A DNA stretch of 64,000 nucleotides from Progne subis subis (Eukaryota > Chordata > Aves > Passeriformes > Hirundinidae): NCBI GenBank assembly GCA_022316685.1, contig JAKJHU010000046.1, forward strand, positions 1,418,001 through 1,482,000, written 5' to 3'. The notes under the pieces are model-generated. The model was not told the DNA's origin and made no database searches. It was given only the letters and a program-made list of their open reading frames with translations. The position numbers and the translations under genes were made by a program. Shown in pieces: positions 1-12,193 of the stretch (position 1 is its first letter; each line of letters begins with the position of its first letter).

Positions 1-3000
1 GGGGCTGCAATGGCAAATGCCCTGTGCTCTGCTCCCACTTGATATCACAGCATTGGGATGGGCAGGTTATACCCATGGAAAATTAAAGAACAAGAATTAA
101 AGCAAATTAAATCAAAGAGGCCAGCCCTAGGGCTCCCTGCTGGTGTAACAGAGTTGATTTCTCACTACTGTGCGAAATACAGGAAGAGACATAAGCAATA
201 ATGCATTGTGAGAAATCCCACTGGTCTTTTTAGCACAGGATAGTTCTTCCATCCTCAGTTCATCAAAGAGTGAGTAAGTCTTTAGGGAAGCTGATTTTCT
301 TGGATTTTCTCTCCTGTGATACAGAGGAGATGCCCTCCCCACTGCCCCATCTTTATCACTTTTAGAAAAATGAGGCCATTAGGAAAAAGCTCCTCATCTA
401 GGATAAATAAAATATACTCCTCGTGACTTTGTAGGTAGGATGAAGAGGGACAAGCAAACACTGTATTGGGCAGAGGTGAGCAGATCTGTCATGCTCAGGA
501 TGACACAGTACTTCTGCACGTCAACAAAAACTGCAAAGCTGTAGGTGATACTGTGCAAGTTAATACCCAAGCACACTACAATTATCTTTTTTTCTTTGAG
601 ACAACAATATGTGAGGCTTTCTTCAGGGCAGAACTCTGAGCCTCAGGGAAACTCAAATAACTTGCTATTCTGTGAGATTCCCATGGCCCAATTTAAGCTG
701 CTGCTGCTGCTGCTGCAGGGTAGAAGGGCTAACTTCTGAGCTCGCATAAATTTCTATAGTAAACACACTATGACAAGTCATTCCAAATTAATTTCTTCCT
801 CTCCCAAGCTGAATTTGCTAGGTTATGTGCTAAAATCTTGTTTCTTGCTTTGTCCTGAAACGTTGTGGTGCATAATAAACATCAAGTCCCAAAAGGCTGT
901 TTTACTGCTTATTTCAGGCAATGAAATATATTAGGTACGTATTCGTGTTACATGCAAAACACCCTGTATCTGGAGCACAGCCTTCCCCAAATCCAGAGTG
1001 TTCATCTTGTGAGATCTGTCATCCTCTACGGAACGCAAAAGTTGCACCGACAAAAGCTTTTTACTATCAGACATAAAATGTGTTTGTTATTGTACTGACC
1101 TTGGGAGACAAATAGGGAAGCTTTGTCCTTACCCTGCAAGACAGCCACAGCAGCTGGCTATGCTTTAGGACAGGCCAGACTAAAATAGGTCTGTCCATGT
1201 GAGAGGCTGATAGAAGAACCCTGGAAATTCTGCAAGTTATTTGAGTGACATTAATAGACCCCAAAATAAGTAATATCTCTGAAAATGAATCCCAAAGTTA
1301 GATCAATGATTTAATTTATAATTCACTGATCCACAGATATGACAACAATCTAATTTTTTGAAAAAAGCTACTGTGATTGGCAACTGCCTCACCCCTTAAA
1401 AAAACCCCAAACCTACTCTTTTTATAAAGCAAACCGGGGCAGGAGGTGTGTTTGAGCTCTGCCTTGTCCTCTGGAGGGACACTGTGTAGCTGGGGCAGCA
1501 TGGCCTAATCGCTTACATTTGGTAATTACCACCACAGAGGAACAGTCAGCAAATACAGAGGGGATGAGGAAATGTAACTATTCCCAGGGACCCAAAAAAT
1601 AGGTATGTTCCAAGTAGAGCAATTTTTAGGTACAGTGAAGTGTTACTTCTAGCATGGATAAGAAAAATAATAGGTAGAATGAGAGGCGATTTTCAAGCTG
1701 AACCTTTCTTGAAATATTCTCTCATATGCTGTTATTATTCCACAGTAATGCTTCTTTTAGGGCAATATTTTACACCAATGTTACCATCTCCATGGCACCA
1801 CAGACAGAGAGCCTTTCTAAGCACACAATTTCTCTCACACTCAGTTTAGGAGCTCTTCCATTTTTTTATGCATTTACACTGCACCGCTGGCTTATTTGAT
1901 GTGGAATAATGATAATGTTTTGCTTTTCTTCATTCCAGCCCTTACTCAACCTCCTTTACAAATGTCACTCGGGAGTGCCAGGGCCTTGGGAGGCAGAGAG
2001 CCCAGCCAGAACTTGCCCGTGAGTACCTGGCAAAGGGAGGACCTGAAGACAGATGCACTCGATCCTTCTCTCACTTGAGAGGCAGCTCGGGTCAACACAA
2101 CCCTAAACTTTGGAGATGATCTGCCTGCTAAGCTAAAGCACATTTATGATTTGCAGGTTTTGAGTTTGACTTGGCTTCATTTTTTAACTTTTGCATTTGG
2201 CAGCTGACGGCTATTAACTGTCACACTCCAATAACCAGGGGGTACTTAGAACAGCATTAAATATTTGCACTGCGCAGCAAGGCTATACTTCATCTCAGCA
2301 CACATGAATCCCATGCTCTTTTCACACTGGAAGAAAACCCACATTATTGCTATTCAAATCTATCTGTCTCTCTTCCCATACTGCCATTACACATGCAAGG
2401 CTCGTCAGTGTCACTGACACAAAAAACCCCTCGTGCTTTATGCCAACACCTGGTGACACCTGAAAAAAACCCCAGACACAAAAGAATTACTGTTTTTAAA
2501 AATTTCGTTTATTAGGTCTTCATTTTCTAGTAAGACACTTATTCCATGTCTTCATAAAAGTATTTCTCCTGCCCTGCAAGGCTGCATGTTTTCTTTCACA
2601 GGAGCAAGTTATAGCTACTTCGGTATGAAAAGTGGGTTTTGGTAACTGAGGTTTGTCCATTTTGTATGTCCCTGGTTAAATTATGAAGCTTTATTTTGAA
2701 GACAGTGTTTTTCCCCCTCCTCATCTAAACAGCCATTTTGAGTCTAATCTTTTAGGAAATATCCTACATAGGCACTCCTTGTGGTCTGCTTTTAAAAAAG
2801 CAAAATTTATTTTGGCCTCTGCAGGAAGCATTTAAAGCATATAATGAATAATGTTTGACACAGGAGTCAGTTAGCAGTCATTTTAGATTAATAACACTGC
2901 CCAGGAAAAAACCTTGCAGGGGATTAGACCAAGGGAAAGATGCTTAGGCAATAACCTCTGAGCCAGCTGGTTGCTGAACTATTCACAATAGACATAACTA

Positions 3001-4762
3001 TCTCTGAAGGTCTTAAGTGTGAGAATTATCTCTGGGACGAGAACAATGAGTTAGTGAGATATAAAACAATAGTCTCATGCACTAACACAAGCAGTTAGCA
3101 CTGCACATGTTCTCTTCTCAGTTAATCTGAAAGACTTTCAGACAGTAGCAGTTGGTGCCCAAATTAAGACTTCCTCTTTCCCTTTGATCTTATGTAAAAA
3201 CTAATGAATTTTATAATCTCCAACACCTCTGAAATCCCACTGGTTAAAGGGAAACTCTCCCTACCTTTCCCATGCCTGTCTCAAGTTCGCTAAATGGGAG
3301 CTATATTTAACAGCAGGCCAATCACATGATCACTGAAAAGGAACAGCACAAGGATCTGTAATCCTAATGCTCTGGAGCTGTGATTGCTATAAATCCTTTG
3401 CAGAATGATTTCCTTTAAATCCCAAACATGTCATCACACTTTCAATTAACATTTCTTTGTGAAAACTGTGGATAAGACCCTTTAAATTAAAGATTGTTCC
3501 CAGACTTGTCATCTTAAAACAGTGTGCATTTCTATTGTCATTTTCATGTAGCATATTTTATTTCACTTTCATATTTCACTTTTTTCTACTTCTCCTTTCC
3601 CCTCCTTTGCCTCTCCTATCTTCACCCTCACACAGGTAGGAACAGCTAGCACTATTTTTCAAGGGTAAACAAATAGCTCTACATTAGTTCACACATAAAC
3701 AGAGCATTCAAATATTCGAAAAAACCAGCAACGAGCACAGGCAGCGATATGGCTGATACTGCTCTACTTGAATTATTCTTACCATTTTCACTTCTCAAAT
3801 TTACCATCTAATTGAGCTTATCATCTTTACCGATAGAAAGAGATTGAGAGGAAAGTGATTTGCCCAAAGTTACACAGGGTATCACCTGCAGAAAGAGAAG
3901 CACAACCTTTATTTCCTGCTTCCCAGCTCATCATTTAGCATGTGGCTTTCGGAATTTGGGCCTGTTAATCTGAGCAGCATTGCTGCCCACTTGGTATTCA
4001 AACAAGCCTAAAATGCTCAATGCCGGGCTCAGGAGATGCAGTTTTATTTCTTGCAAAAGGAAAGTTTTATACAAGTGAGGGATGCTTTGGCTGTTGGGTA
4101 GTGGGAAATGGATTTCCAGTATTTGTTTTCCTGACAGTAACCCAGGTAAAAACACTGTGTTTGAATAATGGTTCAAGTTAAGTGACAGTCACTTTTGTCA
4201 TCCCATCTGAGATTTGAGACAGTGGCACACATCACTAGAAGACAACTCTTTCAATGCTGTTTTTCAGAAAGCCCAGTTTTCTAACACACCTCTGTGTGGA
4301 ATAAGCTGGAAGACAGAGGAAGACTATTTGTGAGAGAGAATATTAAGGGTGACAACATTATCCATTATATAGATAAACCCCCCCCTTCAGCAGTAAGAAG
4401 AAAAGGAATACAGATCCTGCAAAAAATCCAAAATGAAATCGTCAGGCAATCTGACAGCACAATCTGAAATTATTTAACGTGATTTAGCAATCTGTTTCTA
4501 AGTATCTATATAGCATCCAAAAATATCCATTGACAGATATTGGAGAAATAATGAATGGCTAAATAGAGCAGGTCAGACTCTGATGCCCTTCTGTGAGTTG
4601 GGTAGTAGTTTATTTCTCAGCTACTCCCACTGGCTTCAAATTATGCTTTGTAGCTGACACTCAAAGCCAAATGTCAGGAGCCCAAGCTCATTGAACAGAG
4701 CAGTGGAAAAGCTCAGAACAGAACCTCTGACTTGACTCTCTTGTGTCCTGAACTGAAAACAA

Positions 4763-4857
4763 GGGATAGAGGAATAGAGGAACGGAGGAATAGAGGAAGA
4801 GAGGAAGGAAAGCAGGCAGGCAGGCAGGCAGGCAGGAAGGAAGGAAAGGAGAAAGAG
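4763..4857. repeat. Polypurine microsatellite (GGAATAGA-like, then GGCA and GGAA units)
   Basis: About 95 nt of G/A-rich simple sequence. It runs from imperfect GAGGAATA-type repeats through roughly six GGCA units (4812-4835) to GGAA units. The open frames on both strands here, rich in Arg/Glu/Gly or Leu/Ser/Pro, are products of the repeat. Confidence 0.85.
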
Positions 4858-5516
4858 GCTCCACAATGTTATGACTACTTGCCTTTACATATCCTCCTTC
4901 TCTTCACAGTATACAAGTGTCTTCTGGTTTCATTGGTAAGGTACACAATGTTTACATACTTTCAGTCACTTTAAATGAGCCATAACTATTAGGCCAGGAC
5001 ATTGGTAAAGTTATTTCAAAAGAAATGGAAACTCTCATGGGTGTAAAGCAAGAGGAATAGCGAATTTAACCATCAAACCATTGGGGTTTTCCTTACTGAC
5101 AGGCAAATTCATGCAGTAAGCGTGGTGTGGCATATGTGACCATATATTAAAAGCAGGGACTGCAACACATCCATCTTCAGCCTGTCAGCTTTTCTTGATT
5201 AAAATATATCACATGGATACATCAAGTTAAGAAATCAGAAATTAACTACAAAATGCAAAAAGTCACATCCTTCTGATCAACCCATAAAGCCTGAAGACCA
5301 TGTACATTGCAGAATTTTGCCATTCTACTTTCACTCCAACGTATTAATTTCTCTTCCTCTCACCTATGCTAGAACATGAGAAATGTACAGCCTAAAGCTC
5401 TTTTGAGAGTAGCACTGTGATGAGACCAGACCAGCCTTACTTGCACGAAGCTGTTGGTGAGCAGGTTGGCAGAGACAAGGCCTGCACATAGAGCCTTTCT
5501 CAGGTGTGAGGCAGAG

Positions 5517-5606
5517 CCTTGCAGAACGGGAGGGACTCACCGTGCAGTGCCCCGTGCCCGCGGCGCTGCAGTTCCACGGAGCCGCGAGGATTTGCACAAT
5601 CGCTGG
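5517..5606. promoter_or_regulatory. Small CpG-rich patch downstream of ADK
   Basis: Ten CpG dinucleotides can be counted in about 85 nt, including CCGCGGCGC and GCCGCG, in otherwise CpG-poor sequence. The patch lies about 500 nt beyond the predicted ADK cleavage site. It is too short to call a CpG island, and no first exon can be supported next to it. It could be a regulatory element or a GC-rich remnant. Confidence 0.3.
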
Positions 5607-6085
5607 TTGATGCACTTGCAGGAATCCCACACCAGGTGATCTCTAAGATGACACAGCCTGTTGTCCAATGTGTCAGATTGGACAGTGGGCCAAACCAAAG
5701 GGAACTGGGATCTCAACCTCAATTCCTCCCCAGGCTCTTTCCAATACACAAACTGCAATTACAGCATTCAGTCTCTGTGTGTCCTTTGTTCCATCCTGGG
5801 CAGTAAAGTGTGAACCCGGCACTGACTTAGCATTCTCTGGCGAACCCTAGCCTTTAATTTTTCATCTCTTCTGTGGTACAAACACCAATTTGATGTTCCT
5901 TCTCTTCCTTACTGTTGAGATCACCCTTGAACACCCACCTGGACACTGAAAGTCACGTATAAAACATTGAGATTCAGCACATACTCTGAGTTAAGCACCC
6001 ATGTCTTGTTCCCATTTCAGTAGAATACACAGAAGAAATACAGACACATACCAAAACAAAACCAGGAGTTACTGTATGACAATTC

Positions 6086-6091
6086 TTTATT
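6086..6091 (-). terminator. Polyadenylation signal AATAAA, probable distal/main ADK 3' end
   Basis: The plus strand reads TTTATT, giving AATAAA on the transcribed strand. About 25-50 nt further downstream (plus coordinates 6036-6060) the minus strand is GU- and U-rich (TTTGTTTTGGTATGTGTCTG), a typical CstF-type downstream element. Cleavage is therefore expected near 6065-6075. Confidence 0.7.
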
Positions 6092-6352
6092 TATCAGTAT
6101 CAAATTACATAGCAAAGTAATGAATGCAGTGTCAGATCACCTTTTTGAATACTGTAAATACAAACAAAATCCACCATATTGCTTAATTATCTAAAGTAAA
6201 TTAAAAGTTTAAAAATGTGCGTTTCAGAGATTCCATTTGGCATATCCTGTCAATATATCCTGCATAAATATTTCTGTACCTCATTTTCATTATGTGTACC
6301 TTAATGCAGCCTCTAGAAAGCACACATGGAGGAGATAGGACCTATCTGTATG

Positions 6353-6358
6353 TTTATT
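6353..6358 (-). terminator. Second AATAAA, possible proximal ADK polyadenylation signal
   Basis: A canonical hexamer on the transcribed strand about 755 nt after the stop codon. The downstream context has only a short TGTGTG-type element and is weaker than that of the distal signal. If used, it would give a 3'UTR about 270 nt shorter. Confidence 0.4.
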
Positions 6359-7113
6359 TTTATCACAAACTCATGCATCTGCCCTGAAATCACTGAAAGT
6401 ACCTATCTGCTAGCTCACCTGACAGATAAAAGTGACTGTACCCATAGACCTAGAGATGTACTGACAGATAAGAGTGCCCAGATCCAAAGCTACTGCCATC
6501 AGTGCAAGATGGCTGAATACAAGATATCACAACTGTGGATCAGGTCTTTAAATTATTGACAAAACAGTGATGGACTTTCATGGAAGCTGGGCTATCTGAT
6601 GGCCAGATCTTGTACATTCCAATATGTATGGAAATTCCTGGGACATTTACACCACTCTTTACGCGGGTCTGGCTCTATTAGATAGATAGAACAACTCCCT
6701 GTTTATAAGGTTAAGTTATGAATATAGGTCTGATTTCATGTAAGTTGAATAGGATTTGGCCACAGCTGGATACAAACTAGATAATTCAACAGAAGTATTT
6801 TAATGGTGTTAATCAGCAGCGTCATTTAAACGGGACTTCCTTGGAAACTGTGTAAAGAGAACACTTTTTCCTGATGGATGAGATAATAAACTTCACTTAG
6901 CACTGTTCCCAAAAGTTAAGACTACTGAGACATGGTAGATGTATGAAATGGAAAACACTCTAGAAATATATATTTTGTTTAGAATACAATGAACAGAAGT
7001 ACAGAAGCGTTGATGCAGGTACTGGAAAGGTAAGGAAAGGGCAAGAGGAAAAACTTAGGCAGCAATCCCATGGCAACACAGAAGTTACTCTTGATCCCTC
7101 CAATTCACCACTA

Positions 7114-7284
<171 letters not shown>

Positions 7285-10200
7285 TTAGTTTTTTGAGTGT
7301 ATCCGTTTGTTACAGGGCAAAGCACTGAAATACTGGGCTGCCTGTATGTACCCCTGCAGCCCGGCCAGTTTAAATTGAGAATCGCACTTGAGTGACCTGC
7401 AGGGCTGGAGTGGTGCTGCTGCTATTTGTGAAGTCTCCATTTGGTAGCTTCCAATATATTGAAGATTATCAAGACTGATCGTTATTAGTGCTCTCAAAAT
7501 GATTTTAACAGAATTCCTGCTCTCTTCTTAATAGAGATAACCCCTGATTCCCCAAAGAACATTTTAAAAACAAAGAAGCGGTTTTCCTTGCTGAAGAGAG
7601 TTCCTCTGTTCTTACTGGCTACAGTCACAACACAACTGTGTGCAAGCTTTTCTCCAAAAAAGAGAAAGGCACGTAATAGAGAAACATTATATTCAGAGTT
7701 ACAGGTGCTGACAGTGCAAAAATAGGTGAAAAATTTTTACCTGATGAGGAAAGGTAGATGACATCTGCTGTCTTTGATAATGGGACATTTGACCTAAAAC
7801 TTCAGCAACAGTGGGTACCCCAGAGCATGTGCAGATCCCCCCCTAAACAGCCAAGTGTGCAGAGAACCAGGCGCCTCCCAGAATCAGGGCACACGGTTCA
7901 CGGCTTCAGCTGCCACAGCCTGGCATGCACAGCTTGGAAATCACCAGGAGCTGAGTGCTTTGCAAACCTGAGCACCTCCTAAATGAACAGAGGCAAGCAA
8001 TCCTAAAAAGGCACTTGGAGAAGTTCAGTACAACCAGCACCAGAAATGTTATGGATTGAGTCCCTCATTTCTGAAGCATTTTGTCTTGGCTGAAGCTATT
8101 GTGATCAAAAGCATGACAGAACTTTTGGCAGAGGTGAAACATGTATTTTAAATCTGGAAGAGGTTTTTAAGATGTGAGAAGCAAACTTAGTATCTTATAA
8201 TTTAAAACTACACTCTTGTCATTCTAGAGGTAATATTTTATTCACTTTTATCCTGTTTTTAATATGTTTCAGATGTATCTCTCTTCCTCACCCAATCACA
8301 GAAGGAAAGTGAGACTTGCCCAAGAAAATCAGAATTCTAGCAAGCTGAAAAATGTTCTTTTTAAAGATTTCATCCACCATTTCAAGTTTCTGTCATGCTC
8401 AGGCTTTGGGCCTTGACAGTACAAATGTAGTCCTGAAACCATGTCTCTGCAAAGCACTGTGTAAAACTCATAACTACCAACTTCTGACACATTACAAATT
8501 TTCATTCAAAGCTGGTATGTTTTGCTAGCTTGCTTCCATATTCACTTTCTCTGTCCATCTGGGTTACTATTGGGAAAAGGTTCCACATTGTATTGTGATG
8601 CTGTCATTTAACCTGTGCTCCGTTTTTAAATATTTCCTTTTCTGGTACACTACAGCGTAATTCTTGAAAAGAATAAAAATATTTCATCCAATGCAATGAT
8701 GTCCGCTCTTTGGAGATAAAATATCATGTAAAATAAGAAAAATAAGGTTAAATTAATGAAGGATAGTACTGGTGTGCAAAAGACCTGTTTTCTTGAATTA
8801 TCAATATCTATCTTGGCTTCTTGGTCATGACTAATAGTGAAAAGAATCCTAACTGATATAGGGTTTTCTCTAAACTGCACCAAATTGAGGAAGAGTTTGA
8901 ACTACAAAATCTATAAATCAAACACTTTTCATTAGAATAGGGAGGCCATAGAGAGTAGGCAGGTTAGTTAAAAAAGGAGAAAACTCATATTTCTGACATC
9001 AATACTTTTCTAGAGAACTACATATTGGCTGGAATTTCACAGATATTGACTGACACTACCTGAGAAAAAAATTACTCCTTCACCAACAAAAGGTAAGTCC
9101 ATAAGCACAAGTGAAGAAGACAGGAGTTATCTGTATACAAAGATAAGAATCTGAAACAGGAAGAAATTGTACTGTGAGTGCTATCACTGATGGCAGTCAG
9201 GGATGACAGACAACACAGCTGTGGCAGGATGGTCCAGCTGCAATAGTTGGGTAACAGTTGAGAAATTCAAACAGCATGCCTGGCAGAAATCAGATCGTTT
9301 CTGAATAACAAGATGAAAATGGTCTGCTCTCCATTAAATTAACATGCATTCTTAGGAGAAACTTTCTTGGATATGTGGAGGGTGTCAATCATTAAATTTA
9401 AACTGCCTGGGAGGCAGGAGCTTGCCAGTGTGCTTCTGGGTGGTTAAAACTTGAGAGCAAGTTGTAACCATATGTAAAATGAGGCTGTTAAGACAGTCCA
9501 TTTCTGACTCAGTAAGTATGAAGGATGCACTGGGCAGGTCTCCAAAGGCAAACATGGGGCTCGGTTTTGTGCAGAGCATGAATTCAGAGAGAGGTTTATA
9601 CAAGAAAGGGCAACTATCCTCTACATTTATGATCAAGTCATCAAACATACATGAAGATGAGAAAATCCACAGGGCAAAGGACCATAAAACATGAACTGCT
9701 TTTCAGTACCAACTAGACTGACACTGTCATCACCTCCCAGGCTCACTGTAGTCTCAAGTTAGTATGAGTATTTTGTCTTCAGTGAAGCTACTTCTTATTT
9801 ATTCTGATCTAAGTGAAAGCAGAGTCAGGTGAAAAAACATCTTGTTCTAATTGGAGATAGAAATGAGAGATCCCTGTGATTTAAGAGTGTTGCAGAAACG
9901 ACATTAAGTATAGCTGTCATACATGAGATGTGTAGAGACTGCAGTGGGGAGTTTGCCCTCAAACCATTCTCTTGTCTGCTGAGTTTCTTTTAAAAGGTAT
10001 GTGTTTCATAGATGAAATGGAAATAGCAGTATCTGACACAATATCGCATCGAATGACAATACAAACACACATATCACAAACAAAACTACATCACACAGTA
10101 AGACTAGGCAGCTGGCAAAGCAGACCCCGAGGGAACACCAGAAAGCAGTGTTGTTTGAGCAGAGAAGCTAAGAGCTCTATCAGGTTGGCTGCCTTAGCTG

Positions 10201-12175
10201 CAGAATGTTCTTTTTAGTTAATGCAGTAAAAAGCAACATGGTCAGAATATAATTCAGAGTTTGCCTCCCCCAGTGTATAAGGCACGGTGATGCAAACCCC
10301 ATGAGTCACACTCTCAAGGCATGGATTCAGATCTGAGTTCCAGCTGAAGAAGTTACTCCCCCATGTGTTTTTCACCATGCTGCTTTGCTGCTGGTATAAC
10401 CTGATACCCTGTCAAAATGAGCCAGAGCAGTTTAAACAGTAGCTGTTGAGCAGGGGATCTTTGCTAACCCAGCTGATTGAAAATGAAGTGGGTTAGTGAG
10501 CACTCAAGCAGCCACAACCAGTGAGCAGGGCAGTGGAGGGAAGATGAGAAGCAGTTGAAGGCTGTAATCTCGTAAGGTGCCATGATTGGAAATGCAAGAA
10601 GATAAGCGAACATGGCTTCAGACTTACTTCACACTCCTCCTACAACTTCAGAGACCAAAAGGGTAGGACTGAACTCTGATCCTGTGTCACAGGCCTGAGA
10701 TCACAGACCTCCATCACCCCAGCACATACCAAAGTAGCTCAGCATAATTTCTGAGTGCTCTGAACTGGTCCCTGGCTATCACTGCAATGGAGTGCAGAAA
10801 GCAGCAGTAAATTTTGGCTACACCAAACAGCTTCACTTCAAGTATTTTACCAAAACAACTTCAGGCAATATTGTTCAGCTCATTCTAACTGCAGCTGTTC
10901 TGCAGTAGCACTTCTGCACTGCTGAAGCTGTGGATGGTGTTGCAAGCATCGTGCACCACTCTCGTCACGCTAGAACACAAAGGCAAGAGCCAAACTCGAG
11001 GCTTTCCCGTCTGCCTCCTGCTCTGTTATCCAACATGCTAACTGCTCATGGAGTAAGGGAAAAGGCAGTGGCACGGGTGTCTAGCAAGCCACCTCGATGC
11101 AATGAGACATCTTGGTAAGCTTGCAGAGTAGACTGGGATGCCTTTTGTCCTTCACAAACACAGATAGCCAAGTAACCACCTTGCACCTACTAATGGTGAG
11201 AACTTCTTTGGAACTGGGTCCAATTCATCCCACTTATCTTCCTAGAAAAAAGACAAATTTGCTTCAAAATTGCTTTAAACCATGGAGTGGTACAAAATGT
11301 ATTTGCATTCTCAGATGATAGAAGTGATTAGAACACACCAATAGCTATTTTTCGCTCCTAATTATTTCTTTTCTGCTCAGTAGAAAAAAAAGCAACTCTG
11401 GAATCACTTTGCTCTGAAAAGTGTGCCTGAAATAATTGCGAGTTAATCTTTATTATCTCCAGCTTCCTTACTACATATTCCCAAAGACAACGTTTGTAAT
11501 TGTTAGGTCTGCAAACAGAATGAGGGATGGAAAAGTGAAGTTGCTTTGTTCCTTTTTGTGCTCCCCACCACATGGAAAGTCCTGTAAGCCAAGTGCCACT
11601 AGTGGTGCTTGAGCCACACAGCCAGACCCAAACCACGGCCCTCAGTGAGACCAACTCAAATCTCTTTGGGGAAGTCAGTATAAGTTTGAAAAGACACAGC
11701 AAGACAGTCCACTGACTGACAAAAAAGGTGGTGTCTTCACTTTGTTACTCCTTAGAGTAGCACTTAAAAATCATTAAAGGACAACCAAGATGATTTTCTA
11801 GCAAAATAGATATTTCAGAGGCAATGTCACTGAAATCAGTTATTTCTTTGAAAGTTTTATTTCCAGATTATTGCTGGTAATTCTGAATGAACACTTAGCA
11901 CTAATGCAGTTGGGCAGGAATGTGGGAGTCCAACAGTAGAGATTTAAAACAGTTCTGGTCTGCTCCAGTAATGGTTTAACAACACTTAAAAACAGCTCAT
12001 ATTGAAGCCAAATGTTTCATTTCAAATTGTACACTTGACAATTAATTTTAATGACTGTTAATTACTAATGCTGGCTGAAAATCCATTTATAGCCCCCGAC
12101 ACCCAGCTCCCCCACTACTCGTCTTTCTGCAGTTTCTCTCACACTTCCAACCTTTAGAAAATGCCCATGGCAAAA

Positions 12176-12193
12176 TTTTTTTTTTTTTTTTTT
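12176..12193. repeat. Poly(T) run, 18 nt
   Basis: An uninterrupted T tract inside the ADK last intron (A tract in the transcript). No retroposed sequence with target-site duplications was recognised next to it. Confidence 0.95.

Larger units (their letters stand above)
1..6035. other. Intergenic DNA downstream of ADK
   Basis: No exon, RNA gene or mobile element could be recognised here. In vertebrates the next gene beyond the ADK 3' end is usually KAT6B, but none of its coding sequence was recognised. The open frames in this stretch are short and without domain-like composition. Minor features are a run of six CTG units near 697-716, a polypurine microsatellite at 4763-4857, and a CpG-rich patch at 5517-5606. 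Confidence 0.6.
6070..7113 (-). other. ADK: ADK 3' untranslated region (inferred)
   Basis: This is the stretch of about 1.04 kb between the ADK stop codon and the region expected to be cleaved after the AATAAA at 6086-6091. It has no long open frame on the minus strand. It contains a second AATAAA (6353-6358) and a duplicated element at 6419-6434 and 6461-6476 (see findings). The 3' boundary is inferred from the signal and the GU-rich element; no transcript evidence is available here. Confidence 0.7.

Noticed and set aside
4636..4974. Repetitive open frames on both strands (Leu/Ser/Pro-rich and Arg/Glu/Gly-rich)
   Set aside because: These are translations of the polypurine microsatellite, not genes.
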